Numbered from the stretch's first letter, positions 1-9,145 are shown. The stretch is DNA of 38,423 bases from Promicromonosporaceae bacterium (GCA_009780755.1 WQZL01000002.1:1-38423), one strand, 5' to 3'. The notes: a model not told the origin generated them from the sequence alone. Made by a program: numbers and translations.

Positions 1-75
1 GCCAGATGGCTCGCCATCGAGTATCGAGGTGGCGGCATGCGAGCCGAGTACATCGTCATCAACGCCAGCAGATGA
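1..75 (+). CDS. C-terminal end of an unidentified protein (cut by window edge)
   Basis: Frame 1 is open from the window edge to a TGA at 73-75 and gives about 24 residues ending YIVINASR. The stretch is short but looks protein-like. It would run towards the ssb gene on the other strand. No family can be assigned from so short a tail, and it may be a chance open frame. The 157 bases between it and ssb hold only the hairpin listed next. Confidence 0.25.
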   Translation, partial: ARWLAIEYRGGGMRAEYIVINASR

Positions 76-197
76 TGAGCAGGGCTCAGTTACGACAACA
101 GGGTCGGCGCCAACGCCGCCAAGATGGGAAGTCATCTCTGTCTCCGTCAGTATGTGATGCCGTCACCGGCGTAAACGGGTAAGGGAAGGCCAAGACA

Positions 198-215
198 GCC
201 CCGCCCAGGCGGGGC
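198..215 (-). terminator. GC-rich hairpin downstream of ssb
   Basis: GCCCCGC and GCGGGGC are perfect inverted repeats around a CCAG loop, 17 bases past the ssb stop. On the minus strand the hairpin is followed by a moderately T-rich stretch (TGTCTTGG). The position and stem suit transcription termination of the ssb end of the operon, but there is no classical U-tract. Confidence 0.5.
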
Positions 216-232
216 CGCTCGACTCGATTAGG

Positions 233-733
233 TCAAAATGGCGGCGGCCCGTCCGCCACCGGGGCATCGGCTGCCGCCCAAGGATCATGATCGCTTGTGT
301 TCTCAGCTGACGTAGGCGCCTGTGGCGCTCCGCCGCCCGCGTTGAAGATGAAGCCGCCAGGGCCGGTGCGTTGTTTGCGGGTTACCTGCGCGGTCGCGTT
401 GCGTAACGAGGGGCCGATCTCATCGACCTGTAATTCGTAGGCGGTACGTTTTTCGCCTTCGCGGGTTTCGTACGAGCGCTGCACCAGGCGACCTTGTACG
501 ATAACGCGCATGCCCTTGGTCAGCGTCTCGGCTACGTTCTCTGCTGGCTCGCGCCAAATGGAGCATGAAAGGAACAGACCATCGCTGTCTTTCCATTCAT
601 TGGTCCTCTTGTCAAAGATGCGCGGTGTAGAGGCGATGCGGAAGTTTGCTACGGGTAAACCTGTTGGCGTGTACCGCAGCTCCGGGTCCGCAATGAGGTT
701 ACCTATTACTGTGATTACGGTCTCACCAGCCAT
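233..733 (-). CDS. ssb: Single-stranded DNA-binding protein (element-encoded SSB)
   Basis: This 166-residue protein is a standard-length bacterial SSB. The OB fold covers about residues 1-110, with recognisable elements [12 protein letters not shown] near the start, a [16 protein letters not shown] strand and a [16 protein letters not shown] strand. A glycine/proline/alanine linker follows and leads to an acidic tip ending DGPPPF, the usual docking tail for replication and repair partners. SSB coats single-stranded DNA. In a conjugative element it would protect the transferred strand and assist its conversion in the recipient. The gene lies downstream of the giant adhesin, separated by strong hairpins, so it may have its own promoter. 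Chromosomes carry their own ssb, so this is probably the element's copy. Confidence 0.93.
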   Translation of the reverse strand: MAGETVITVIGNLIADPELRYTPTGLPVANFRIASTPRIFDKRTNEWKDSDGLFLSCSIWREPAENVAETLTKGMRVIVQGRLVQRSYETREGEKRTAYELQVDEIGPSLRNATAQVTRKQRTGPGGFIFNAGGGAPQAPTSAENTSDHDPWAAADAPVADGPPPF

Positions 734-772
734 GATGTATCTCTCTTTCAGGTGTAGTGGGTGAGGAGAGGG

Positions 773-840
773 TGGGTGGCCCGCTCTTGGGAGAAAGTTT
801 GAGGCGGGCCACCCAAGCTGGCCCCGCGTGGGTAGCGGGG
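773..840 (-). terminator. Two consecutive hairpins between adhesin and ssb
   Basis: A perfect 12-base inverted repeat (TGGGTGGCCCGC at 773-784 with its complement at 804-815, 19-base loop) and a second hairpin (CCCCGC 822-827 with GCGGGG 835-840, 7-base loop) fill the gap downstream of the adhesin stop. They probably end adhesin transcription on the minus strand. The larger one could alternatively act in the 5' leader of ssb. Neither is followed by a clear U-tract. Confidence 0.5.
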
Positions 841-850
841 TCAGGTGTTG

Positions 851-3800
851 TTAGGCGAAGTGCTTTCCGGTCTGCTTGGCTGGCCGGTTGCTGTGCCTGG
901 TTGTAAGTAGCGCGATACCACCCGCTGCGGCTAGTACCCCAGCGGCCAGGAGCCACGGCCAGGTTTGTGTACCGGTAACTGGTAGGTCTGGCTGGATGCG
1001 CCAGGTATCACGGTGGACTGGGCCGGTGGTCTGCCCTTCAGCGTCCCACTGGCCCGTGATAACAAGAGAACCAGCTGGGAGATCAGCTACGGGGGTATCG
1101 GCGGTCACGGACGGGGCACCTGGCCTGGTGATTACCGCACGTCCTACCCAGTGCAATGCCACCGAGGCATCCGAGCCAGAACCTCCACCCCAGACAAACT
1201 GGTTCGTGCGGTAGGTACCCGGCCCGGTGAAGGGTTTAGAAACGTGGAGGAACCCGATGTGGTGACGCATCTGGTAGGCACATTCGAGCAGGCCCAACGC
1301 ATCGATCACGGGCGTTACACCAGGAATTATCTCGATACGCCAGTCCACACACGTGCTTGGTATCTCGAACACGTCAGCCCCGAGGGATACGTTCGCGTTC
1401 ATGCCCCTGGGCACTTCGCCCTGGAAGTGAATCTGATCGAAGAAGTAATCCCCGCGACGCGCGACATTGTCTCGGCCTGTGAAGCCTGATGTGGTGGATA
1501 GGTCAACTACGTAGATCACTTCGGTTGGCCACCCACATTCATCTTGCCAGAGCAGATCACCTACCGGGGTGTAGACCCTGGCGCGGAAATGCCAGCGCCC
1601 AACCCGGTCAAGATCATGTGCCCAACCGGTGTAGTACGTGGCCCAACCATCAGCGTCAACTAAGGCAGTACCGACCGTGATAAGAGCCGATTCCCATACC
1701 TGGTTACCTGGCACACAGACCAGTTCTTGGCCAGGAGCGTTGAAGAACTGCTCCACGCGGATGGTCGAACCAGCTGGCACAAGATTTCGGTTAATCAACA
1801 CCCGGTCACGAGAGCGATCACCAATCTTGCCGATAGCCTCTCCTCGTGGCCCACGAATCACGTGGTAGCCAGTCAAAGCATCATCAGAAGCCCCAGACGG
1901 GAACACCAACGCCACAGTTGAGGCCAGTGGTGGGTCAATAACCCACCACTCATCTTCGTCTTCGACTGGGCGCCCGGAGATTACGCCTATGCCTTCGATG
2001 CGGGCGCGGTTAGCGTGTATCTCGTTGTCTTCTAGTCCTTCGAGGATGCCATCACACCCGAACCGCTCACCGGGTAGGAGTACGAGTAGTTCGCCATCAG
2101 AGGTGATGAAGTAGCCCTCGGCATTCCATTCGTAGTCACAGGTCCAGCCGGTAACGTCTGGGCCGTAGAGGGTGGTGTCAGTAAACCGTAGCCAAGAAAG
2201 AGGTTCGGTGCGGTTGTTCGTAAACGAGACCCATACTTCGACTGATGCGCCGGGTCCGACCAGGAGTGCGGTGTAGATGTTGTCGGCGTCTACGCCGGTC
2301 ATGCGGTAGGCCGGGACTTGTGGCAGCATCGAGGACGCCATGCCTGTTTCTGGGGTGCCAGAGACATAGGTCGCGATAAAGAAATCACCACCATCTGGGC
2401 AAGGAGTCATCGTGGTCCCTGCTGGGATCACTTCACCCGCATCAGGGCCATAGGTGATTGTCACGTCTCTGGTTACGCGTAAGAACGCGCCTCCTGAGAC
2501 CCGATCTAGCCTGACCGCGTTGCGGTCATCAACGAGCGGGACAAGGGCGTAAGCGATGTTGTTATCGGCATCGCCCATGTTGCCGTCCCCTGCGCCAAGC
2601 CAGAACCCATGACCTTTTTCGACGTCGATCCCTGGGCCGTCTTCGGTGTGGATGTACCAGTAATCAAAGTCCGAGTCCTCACGATCTGAGACCACGCCAC
2701 GACCGGTGACGGTAGCGCGGTTTGCGTGTAGCTCGCCTGGTTCCATACCGGTTAGTACCCCTTCACCGAAGATCCGGTGTGAGATGTAAGCGGTAGTGGG
2801 GTGAAGTACAACGAGTTCCCCGAGAGTGCCCTGGTGGTAGTAGCGGAACATGTTGTTCTCGTCTAGGGTTATGACCTTTGCCCAGGCGGCCCCGAGTAGG
2901 CACTCGGTGTCGTCTTCGTTACAGGTCACAGAGTGATCGAGGAACTCCACACCCCAGACAATGTTTTCTACCGGGCGGTCGCCTTCGATTGTGGTATCGG
3001 TAAAGGTGATCTCAGTGACAGGTTCATCGCCGGTGTTCGTGATCGCAAAATACACCGGAACATCCAACCCCGGCAACACGCTGGCGGCGGTTTCGATGGT
3101 GTCCGCGTCCAACCCGGTCAACACGACTGTTCCTAGACGCAGGACCGCGGGCATACCAGTGGGGTCGAACCCTTCTAGCTCGGTAAGGTTCACGAAGAAC
3201 CCTTCAGTATCCGAAGCGATCAGAGTATCTGCGCTAAGGGTGAGCCAGCGGGTGAGGGAGGCCCAGCCGCCCTGGTCTTGGTTACCCCATGTTTGGTGGT
3301 CACGGTAGACCAGTACCCGCACATCACGAGACAGGACAAACGTGCCTTCCCCGCGCCATAGCAGCGCGGACCAGTCCTCGATAGCCGGGATGGCGAGTTC
3401 GATCTGGCCGTGGTTATCCGGGGCGTCCTGGTTCGAGCCTTGTCCTGGAGGCAGCGGGCGGCCGTGGCTCTTCTCGATGTCGAGCGAGGGACCAAACGCG
3501 CGGACGTACCAGTAATCAAAGTCCGAACCCTCACGATCTGTGACCACGCCACGACCAGTGGTCTGCGCGCGGTTACCGTGTAGCTCCCCACGAGCCAGGC
3601 CTGGTAGAACGCCGCGGCCAAAGATCATCTCACCAGGTGCATACAGGCTGCCTTGGATGTGGACCCCAGAAGAGGCACGAACAAGTATCTGACCGCCCGG
3701 TAGACGGGCAATACCTGAAGACAAATCCAACACCACCCGGTCATCCTCGCGGCACAGCCCAGAAGGATCCCCATTGGTACAAATCCACCAAACAATGTCT

Positions 3801-6800
3801 TCTACGTCCGTGTCACCCTCGACCGTGGTATCTGTGAGCGTGATGTGATGAACATCCTCGCCACCAACGTTAGCCCAGGTGAAATACACGCCAATCGGGC
3901 GGCCAACCGCGACCACCGCAGCAGTAGCCACAGTGTCAGCATCCAAACCAGTCAACACCATCGATTCCAGACGCAGGAGCGAGGGCATAACCACCGGGTC
4001 AAACCCAACCAAGACAGATAAGTCAACAAAGAAACCTTGACTGTCAGACTCAATCAACGTCTCAGAACCCAGGGTGATCCAACGGCTGGCTTCTGCCCAA
4101 CCACCCTCGTACTCATCACCCCATTCTTGGCGGGCTGAGTAAACCAACACGTTAACCTCGCGCAACAACTCGAACTCCCCGTCGCCGAGGTAAGCCAACG
4201 CTGACCAATCCCCGATGTTCGGGGCGACCAGTTCGATGCCGTTCCAGTTGTTTGGCAGGTCAGCACCTGAACCGATACCAGGAGGCAGGTGCGTTCCGTG
4301 GCTCTTTTCTAACGCAACCCTGGGGCCAGGCAGGTTACGCGGGCGCATCCAGGCGACCCGAGCCATCTGCCGCTCATCATCAGCGCGGCTCAAGAACGGC
4401 TCAGTACGAGCATCCCCTGCGAAATCAAGAACAAACACGTAGTAACCCGCGGCGCATTCCATGCGCAAGTTCCCAGGACAAGGCGCCCACCAGTCCTCTC
4501 CTGGTGGTCCCATCGGAGCAGGCGGTAAACGCAGGTCACCAAACCCAACCTCCCACATCCCATACGGCGTGGTAATCGAAGTAGCCCCAGCCGCCACGGT
4601 CACACGACCATGCTCTGGGGTGCCCTCAGGCACCACAGCGGTATCGAACATCTCCCGAACCGGACCCATCAACGCAATATCTGCCGTGAGCTGGTCCGGC
4701 GCCCACCAACCCGGTACCCCAGCAAACTCACCCTGGGTGGCTGGCATAAACGAGATCGTCATATCATCACCAAACCGGCCGCCCGGAGCGACATTAAACT
4801 CATGGGCAACCGAGAACTTACGGATACGACCCAACACCGAGTGCGTCTCTTCGCCTACCCACCAATCGGTGTCATAAGCAGCAAACAACGCAGTCTCCTG
4901 ACCGTGAGAAGTCCACGTATAAAACCCAAACGGGCCACTATCAGGACGCGGTAGACCCAAGCGCGGAGACGGCACAGTAATCATGGTCAACTCACGAGCA
5001 GTACACACCCGCTGCGTACCCACCCCAGTAAACGTAGCGTCTACCGAGTCCCACGGAACAAAATTCGTGAACGCAGGAGTTACATCCGCCCACGGGCGAC
5101 GAGACTGGGCCTGGTCAAACGGGCCACGCACATCATTACGCACCAACCACACACCAGGACTCGCATCCGCACCAAAACCCGTATGAGGCCACTGGTCACG
5201 AGCATGCGGCAAACTGACAGTGATGTCATCACACAACGCAGTCGGCAGATCATCCTCCGTGATCCGAGCCTGAGTCACCTCCGTGACCACTCGCGGCTCA
5301 GCCGGAACAAACACCGTCTGCGAGGGCTGCCAAGCCCCATGCGACGCCGGAACAATCATCGTCCCAGACTCACCACGCAAATACGCGCTAGAGGAAACCA
5401 CGATGGTGTACCACCCAGAGAACGGCAAATAGAACGTACCAATCCCGCCCGGCAAACCAAGCAAAACATCATCCCACGACGACGCCGTAAACTCGACATA
5501 ACCAACCAGCATGCCAACAGGAACCGCAGTACCAGGAACATGCTGACGATCAAACGGACCATAAACCTGCGCCGTCAACACATGAGCGTAAGCCACACCA
5601 TTAACCGAAGGCCAAGGAATACCAGCCTGTGCCGCGATAGCCGGAGCGAGCATCACCCGATCAGCCCACCGCTGCGCGCCACGGGCAACCACAGTATGCG
5701 TGCCCGGTACCGCCGTCGTAATCGCAATCTCAATTGGATCGACAATCACTGTTTGCGAGGGCTGCCAGTAGCCGTGTTCGGTATGGCCGAACACCTCGCG
5801 TGCCTCATCACTCATCCGCGATAGATCAGTAGCAACATTGATCGTGTAAGCGCCAGGCACACACAGCTCTCCCGTTGGGACACCGCCAATAGCGACGCCC
5901 AGCGCGAGGTCATCCCACGAAGTCGCATAGAAGAACACCTCATCAGCCGGGCCAGCCGCACGCATCGTCGCAGTCGGACGTGTGCCTACTGGCTGAATCG
6001 TGTCCCACCGCCACACGCGAGCCCTAAGAGCCAACGTCATATTCGTGCCGTCCTCATAAGTCGGCCAATCCGCGTCCTCCGGGTCAGGCCACAACCGCAC
6101 CAAATCAGCCCACGCCTCACACGCAGCAATACGCTCATGCGAAACTGGAACCTCAGTCGTAATACTGAAATCCGCCTCCGTACTCACCTCAAAACGAATC
6201 ACCGACGTAGACACCGGACGGTTTTCGTGCTCGAAGGCGCATTCAGGGCTGGTGCGCTCAAACGTCGGCTGCCAACCATCCGGCTCCCGCCGACACATCC
6301 CCGGATCGACGAAGTTGAACACAATGCTCCGATTTACGTAGCCGTTTCCGGTGGCTACCCAAGGGAATGCCAGCCGCTCAGTGGTGGTTGCACCAGAGAG
6401 AGTTCGGCCGTCGGCTGAGACGGTGAAGGCTGTGGGGATAGCGTCACGGTCGAACACTGCGGGGCCATCAAGAGTGATGGTGAACTCGATCCCGGCAACC
6501 CGTATGCCATCAACGGTGGCGTAAATGCCAGTGAGTTCACCGCGTGACAGTGTGGTTGTCGTGTATCCGGCTGTGGTAGTTACTCGAGGGCGAGCGTTAC
6601 CAGCTAGCGTCCACAATCGTTGGGCCTCGGCCATGATGTGGGCTGGGGTGTTGTGCACTATGTCAATACGTGCCAGATGGGGACTGATGTTAACCCCGCC
6701 AGAGTCACGGCCCTGGTCATAGAACATCCTGACCAGCCACACCAGCGCCGCGTTAGAGGCGTGTGATTGGCTGTTCTGGCCTTCGAGGTAGTTAAAGACC

Positions 6801-7420
6801 CAGGCCAGGCGAGCCATTGCCTCAGCTTGGGCTGCGGGGTTGACCACGCCAGGTTCTCTGGAGATTGGCTCGTCTAGGTTGTTAATCAGCCAGTCAACCT
6901 GGCCAGGTAAGAAGTGGTCATGACTGACCAACAACAGCAGTGCATCACCAGTTGGAGCGGTAGCTGGCTGTGGAACCGCCGCTTGGGTCGCGGTCTGGTT
7001 AAACCCATAATGGGTTGCGTAGCAAATTGCCCACCGGCCATCAGGCCCAGCCAGCGGAGCGAATCTCGGGTCAGCCGACCCGATGTTCGTATTGAACCGG
7101 TAACCCGGAGCAACCACCGGCGGGACCGCTGGAATCTGAACAGCAAGATCAGGACTCCGCATCCAACTGTGCGGCAACACCGCCTCAACCAACGGAGCCA
7201 CCAAAACTTCCGGCCCGGATTCGGATTCGGGTTCGGGTTCGGCGTATGCCGGCGCGGCCATTGCGCCCGCAAGAAGAGTAGCGCCCATCGCGACCACCAG
7301 TGCCCCAGCGCCCACAACGCGGAGCCTGGACAATGAACGGCCCGTCCGCCGATGGCGGCCACGGCCACCACACACTGTATTTGGATCAACACCAGATCGG
7401 TGTCTCTTCCACAAACTCAT
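851..7420 (-). CDS. Giant LPxTG-anchored, repeat-containing surface adhesin
   Basis: This is a 2189-residue secreted protein. The N-terminus is arginine-rich, followed by a signal peptide (about residues 33-60) with likely cleavage at AYA. The C-terminus is a sortase signal: LPVTG, a hydrophobic helix and a basic tail. The region at residues 100-300, with WAICYATHYGF and a later helix SNAALVWLV, resembles the layout of thioester domains of Gram-positive adhesins, although the expected Gln is not obvious. About residues 414-850 hold three domains with a period near 146 residues sharing SSWDD and WQPSQTV motifs. Residues about 1033-1830 hold three longer units of about 280 residues with EKSHG, FTDTT and HANRA motifs. 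It probably mediates contact with other cells during transfer or with a host surface. No sortase is encoded in the window, so anchoring would rely on one encoded elsewhere. The start is the ORF-track ATG; the SD is weak (GGTGGGAAAG, distant). Confidence 0.88.
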   Translation of the reverse strand: MSLWKRHRSGVDPNTVCGGRGRHRRTGRSLSRLRVVGAGALVVAMGATLLAGAMAAPAYAEPEPESESGPEVLVAPLVEAVLPHSWMRSPDLAVQIPAVPPVVAPGYRFNTNIGSADPRFAPLAGPDGRWAICYATHYGFNQTATQAAVPQPATAPTGDALLLLVSHDHFLPGQVDWLINNLDEPISREPGVVNPAAQAEAMARLAWVFNYLEGQNSQSHASNAALVWLVRMFYDQGRDSGGVNISPHLARIDIVHNTPAHIMAEAQRLWTLAGNARPRVTTTAGYTTTTLSRGELTGIYATVDGIRVAGIEFTITLDGPAVFDRDAIPTAFTVSADGRTLSGATTTERLAFPWVATGNGYVNRSIVFNFVDPGMCRREPDGWQPTFERTSPECAFEHENRPVSTSVIRFEVSTEADFSITTEVPVSHERIAACEAWADLVRLWPDPEDADWPTYEDGTNMTLALRARVWRWDTIQPVGTRPTATMRAAGPADEVFFYATSWDDLALGVAIGGVPTGELCVPGAYTINVATDLSRMSDEAREVFGHTEHGYWQPSQTVIVDPIEIAITTAVPGTHTVVARGAQRWADRVMLAPAIAAQAGIPWPSVNGVAYAHVLTAQVYGPFDRQHVPGTAVPVGMLVGYVEFTASSWDDVLLGLPGGIGTFYLPFSGWYTIVVSSSAYLRGESGTMIVPASHGAWQPSQTVFVPAEPRVVTEVTQARITEDDLPTALCDDITVSLPHARDQWPHTGFGADASPGVWLVRNDVRGPFDQAQSRRPWADVTPAFTNFVPWDSVDATFTGVGTQRVCTARELTMITVPSPRLGLPRPDSGPFGFYTWTSHGQETALFAAYDTDWWVGEETHSVLGRIRKFSVAHEFNVAPGGRFGDDMTISFMPATQGEFAGVPGWWAPDQLTADIALMGPVREMFDTAVVPEGTPEHGRVTVAAGATSITTPYGMWEVGFGDLRLPPAPMGPPGEDWWAPCPGNLRMECAAGYYVFVLDFAGDARTEPFLSRADDERQMARVAWMRPRNLPGPRVALEKSHGTHLPPGIGSGADLPNNWNGIELVAPNIGDWSALAYLGDGEFELLREVNVLVYSARQEWGDEYEGGWAEASRWITLGSETLIESDSQGFFVDLSVLVGFDPVVMPSLLRLESMVLTGLDADTVATAAVVAVGRPIGVYFTWANVGGEDVHHITLTDTTVEGDTDVEDIVWWICTNGDPSGLCREDDRVVLDLSSGIARLPGGQILVRASSGVHIQGSLYAPGEMIFGRGVLPGLARGELHGNRAQTTGRGVVTDREGSDFDYWYVRAFGPSLDIEKSHGRPLPPGQGSNQDAPDNHGQIELAIPAIEDWSALLWRGEGTFVLSRDVRVLVYRDHQTWGNQDQGGWASLTRWLTLSADTLIASDTEGFFVNLTELEGFDPTGMPAVLRLGTVVLTGLDADTIETAASVLPGLDVPVYFAITNTGDEPVTEITFTDTTIEGDRPVENIVWGVEFLDHSVTCNEDDTECLLGAAWAKVITLDENNMFRYYHQGTLGELVVLHPTTAYISHRIFGEGVLTGMEPGELHANRATVTGRGVVSDREDSDFDYWYIHTEDGPGIDVEKGHGFWLGAGDGNMGDADNNIAYALVPLVDDRNAVRLDRVSGGAFLRVTRDVTITYGPDAGEVIPAGTTMTPCPDGGDFFIATYVSGTPETGMASSMLPQVPAYRMTGVDADNIYTALLVGPGASVEVWVSFTNNRTEPLSWLRFTDTTLYGPDVTGWTCDYEWNAEGYFITSDGELLVLLPGERFGCDGILEGLEDNEIHANRARIEGIGVISGRPVEDEDEWWVIDPPLASTVALVFPSGASDDALTGYHVIRGPRGEAIGKIGDRSRDRVLINRNLVPAGSTIRVEQFFNAPGQELVCVPGNQVWESALITVGTALVDADGWATYYTGWAHDLDRVGRWHFRARVYTPVGDLLWQDECGWPTEVIYVVDLSTTSGFTGRDNVARRGDYFFDQIHFQGEVPRGMNANVSLGADVFEIPSTCVDWRIEIIPGVTPVIDALGLLECAYQMRHHIGFLHVSKPFTGPGTYRTNQFVWGGGSGSDASVALHWVGRAVITRPGAPSVTADTPVADLPAGSLVITGQWDAEGQTTGPVHRDTWRIQPDLPVTGTQTWPWLLAAGVLAAAGGIALLTTRHSNRPAKQTGKHFA
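1930..4320 (-). repeat. Three tandem ~280-residue adhesin domains
   Basis: Three units inside the adhesin begin near 4320, 3485 and 2630. Each starts with (L/I/V)(D/E)xEK(S/G)HG, continues through a GLDADTI-like helix and an FTDTT strand, and closes with GELHANRA and a D(F/E)(D/E)(Y/W)WxI segment. Units one and two are clearly closest to each other; unit three has diverged. They resemble the DUF11/SdrD-like beta-sandwich repeats of bacterial surface stalks. Unit boundaries are approximate. Confidence 0.75.
4862..6178 (-). repeat. Three tandem ~146-residue adhesin domains
   Basis: Domains start near 6178, 5738 and 5300, a spacing of 437-438 bases. Shared elements are an ITT(E/A)VP opening, a G(P/W)xxW..L run, a WDD/WDS strand (ASSWDDVLLG) and a closing WQPSQTV before the next unit. 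The third copy keeps the opening and WDS but loses WQPSQTV. They look like Ig-like stalk domains; no named family was recognised. Confidence 0.6.
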
Positions 7421-7672
7421 GAGAATGCTTTCCCACCGCTAAGACGCGCGCTATAGCAGGTGACGGACACACACCGCCCCACCACCGGTTGGTGAGGCGG
7501 CATGCAGTGCGTCCACCCCACACCTCAACCCCACAGCAACTACCCCCCGTTTCGATATCGGCAACACTGTCAACATGAAGGCGTAAACTGTGACACGTCC
7601 ACCGATCATCTCACCGTCAGCGACGCCGAGCCATCATGGGTGCACCTGTTCTTCCCGGCACGCTGCGGGAAG

Positions 7673-7688
7673 AAAGGAGGTGGACAAG
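7673..7688 (+). promoter_or_regulatory. Near-perfect Shine-Dalgarno of the small gene
   Basis: AAAGGAGGTGG lies 6-8 bases before the ATG at 7689. It matches the full anti-SD of 16S rRNA far better than any other site in the window and settles the start of the 44-residue ORF. Confidence 0.75.
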
Positions 7689-7823
7689 ATGAAGATCACC
7701 GTCTTCGTCGCCAGTGAGTGCGCCTGCACATGCGAGAGGGCCAAGACCCCGAACCTCGTCATATGGTTCTCGGGAATCTCAGCCCTCAACGCGCTGGTGC
7801 ACTTACTTCACCACCTGATCTAA
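7689..7823 (+). CDS. 44-residue Cys-containing hydrophobic peptide
   Basis: This tiny ORF has a near-perfect SD with an 8-base spacer and ends 13 bases before a strong hairpin terminator, so it is a self-contained transcription unit. It runs opposite to every neighbour. The peptide begins MKITVFVASECACTCER, has three closely spaced cysteines and then a hydrophobic C-terminal half ending NALVHLLHHLI. The C-terminal half could form an amphipathic or membrane-associated helix. I recognise no family. It could be a small membrane peptide, a secreted or modified peptide, a toxin-like peptide or a leader peptide; the sequence does not decide. The longer ORF-track frame (from 7590) is less likely because the SD sits inside it. 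Translation is well supported, function is not. Confidence 0.6.
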   Translation: MKITVFVASECACTCERAKTPNLVIWFSGISALNALVHLLHHLI

Positions 7824-7836
7824 CGATCGGGTGAAG

Positions 7837-7872
7837 CCCAGGGCGGCGGAGTCCTACCTCCGTCGTCCTGGG
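7837..7872. terminator. Bidirectional hairpin terminator
   Basis: CCCAGGGCGGCGGAG (7837-7851) pairs with CTCCGTCGTCCTGGG (7858-7872), a 15-base stem with two G-U pairs on the plus transcript and a six-base loop, followed by TTCTACT. It lies between the small plus-strand ORF and the convergent SLH gene and would serve both. Confidence 0.8.
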
Positions 7873-7879
7873 TTCTACT

Positions 7880-8929
7880 CTAGCACCGTCCGTCCCCGCA
7901 ATGCAGTGCCCTCTCCAACCACCCCGGAGCCGGCGCAAGAATCCCATGAGGCAACCCCGGAAGAGGACCAGTACGGACAGCACAGAAGTTATTAACCGGT
8001 TGCCCTTGATACATACCCCCAAGCGACCCCACGGCGATCTGGCCACACTCACAATTCAACTCACGCCACAGGGAGCGAGCGCTTTGGTGACTACCCATTT
8101 GTGAAGTGTTGAGGGGACAGGTGAGTTGCCATTCATTGTGTTCGGGGGTGCCGATTCTTGGCGGCACGACCGTGCGGTGTGCGGGTTGGGTGCAGGTGTT
8201 GTAGTTCCCGTCAAGGAAGCCCAGGGTGTAGGCGCGGTATATGAACGCGGCCATTGCTTCGCGGGTGACAGGCTGGGTTGGACGGTATGTGCCATCAGGG
8301 TGACCAGTGGTGATGCCACGAGCGCGGAGCCATTCAATCTCGTGATGGAAAGCCCCACCCCACCCAACGTCAGTGAATGTCGCGTACATAGTGCCGTTGA
8401 ACGTTGGGCACCCGGCAGCGCGGAACAAGAATGCAGCCATCGCTTGACGTTCTACCGGTGCCGTGGGCCGAAACGTCCTATCTGCGTGTCCGGTAGTGAT
8501 CTGGTGTCGGTTCATCCATTCGACATACCGGTGGAACTGGCTACCGCGAGGCACATCCCCAAAGGTTGCCGTAGCAGGCGCGTTGAACCGGCCAGGAGTA
8601 GCCGTAGCGCGGTAAATGAATGCGGCCATAGCCTGCCGCGATACCGGCTCACCCGGACGGAACGTGCCATCACCATAACCAGTAGTGATACCCATCTCCG
8701 CCATCCACTCAATCTGCCGATGGAACGGATGGGTTCTAGGCACATCGCTAAACCGCTGCCCTGATGCCGTCTCAGATGTGGCGTGGCCTTCGGTCTCCAT
8801 GATGTACTCCGCTGTAGGCACGGTGTTGGCGTGTGCGGCAGCGGGAGCCAAGGCGGCGAAGAGCGCGGTGATGACCACAGCTACGCTGAGGCGCGCGGCC
8901 TGGTATCTGCTGAGTAGTGTGGTGTTCAT
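7880..8929 (-). CDS. Secreted protein with three SLH domains
   Basis: The 349-residue protein starts with a signal peptide (about residues 1-35, ending AAAHA). Three S-layer homology domains follow at about residues 58-225, each with F(S/G/T)DV, a helix around IEWM/VEWM/IEWL, a GITTGYGDGTFRP-like core and RQAMAAFIYRA. SLH domains bind secondary cell-wall polymers, so the protein should attach non-covalently to the cell surface. The last 120 residues hold many cysteines (CTQ, LTCPL, LNCECG, NFCAV, LHCGDGRC) and match no family I recognise; disulfides outside the cell are likely. A good SD (AAGGAG, 8 bases) supports the start. It lies downstream of the coiled-coil gene after a 216-base gap and may be an accessory surface or mating-contact factor of the element. 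Confidence 0.88.
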   Translation of the reverse strand: MNTTLLSRYQAARLSVAVVITALFAALAPAAAHANTVPTAEYIMETEGHATSETASGQRFSDVPRTHPFHRQIEWMAEMGITTGYGDGTFRPGEPVSRQAMAAFIYRATATPGRFNAPATATFGDVPRGSQFHRYVEWMNRHQITTGHADRTFRPTAPVERQAMAAFLFRAAGCPTFNGTMYATFTDVGWGGAFHHEIEWLRARGITTGHPDGTYRPTQPVTREAMAAFIYRAYTLGFLDGNYNTCTQPAHRTVVPPRIGTPEHNEWQLTCPLNTSQMGSHQSARSLWRELNCECGQIAVGSLGGMYQGQPVNNFCAVRTGPLPGLPHGILAPAPGWLERALHCGDGRC

Positions 8930-9145
8930 GGTGATGGCTCCTTGCTGCTGTGTGTTTGGTGTTTAGGGTGCCGGATCAATTCGGGTATCGGGAGTTGCTA
9001 GGCGCGTTGTGTCTGGTTTTCCGGTTGTCATGGTCATTCCAGTGGGTTGTTGGGTGTTTGTCGAGGGCTGTCAGTGTGTGTTGTGGATTGCGTCCGAGAA
9101 TGCTGCCTGTGGATGCGTAGTAGTTCGTTTCGGGAGAGTTGCGGG
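8930..9145. other. Intergenic gap, no feature recognised
   Basis: 216 bases between the coiled-coil gene and the SLH gene, both on the minus strand. Apart from the SLH gene's SD nothing convincing was seen. A minus-strand promoter for the SLH gene is likely here but no good hexamer pair stands out. Confidence 0.4.

Noticed and set aside
510-764. 84-residue plus-strand ORF over ssb
   Set aside because: Fully antisense to the well-supported ssb gene, and its translation has no protein-like pattern.
5183-5824. 213-residue plus-strand ORF inside the adhesin
   Set aside because: Arg/Asn/His-rich shadow of the adhesin repeats; no SD and no recognisable domain.
7200-7245. Repeat GATTCGGATTCGGGTTCGGG as a possible regulatory repeat
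   Set aside because: It simply encodes the EPEPESESG run after the adhesin signal peptide.
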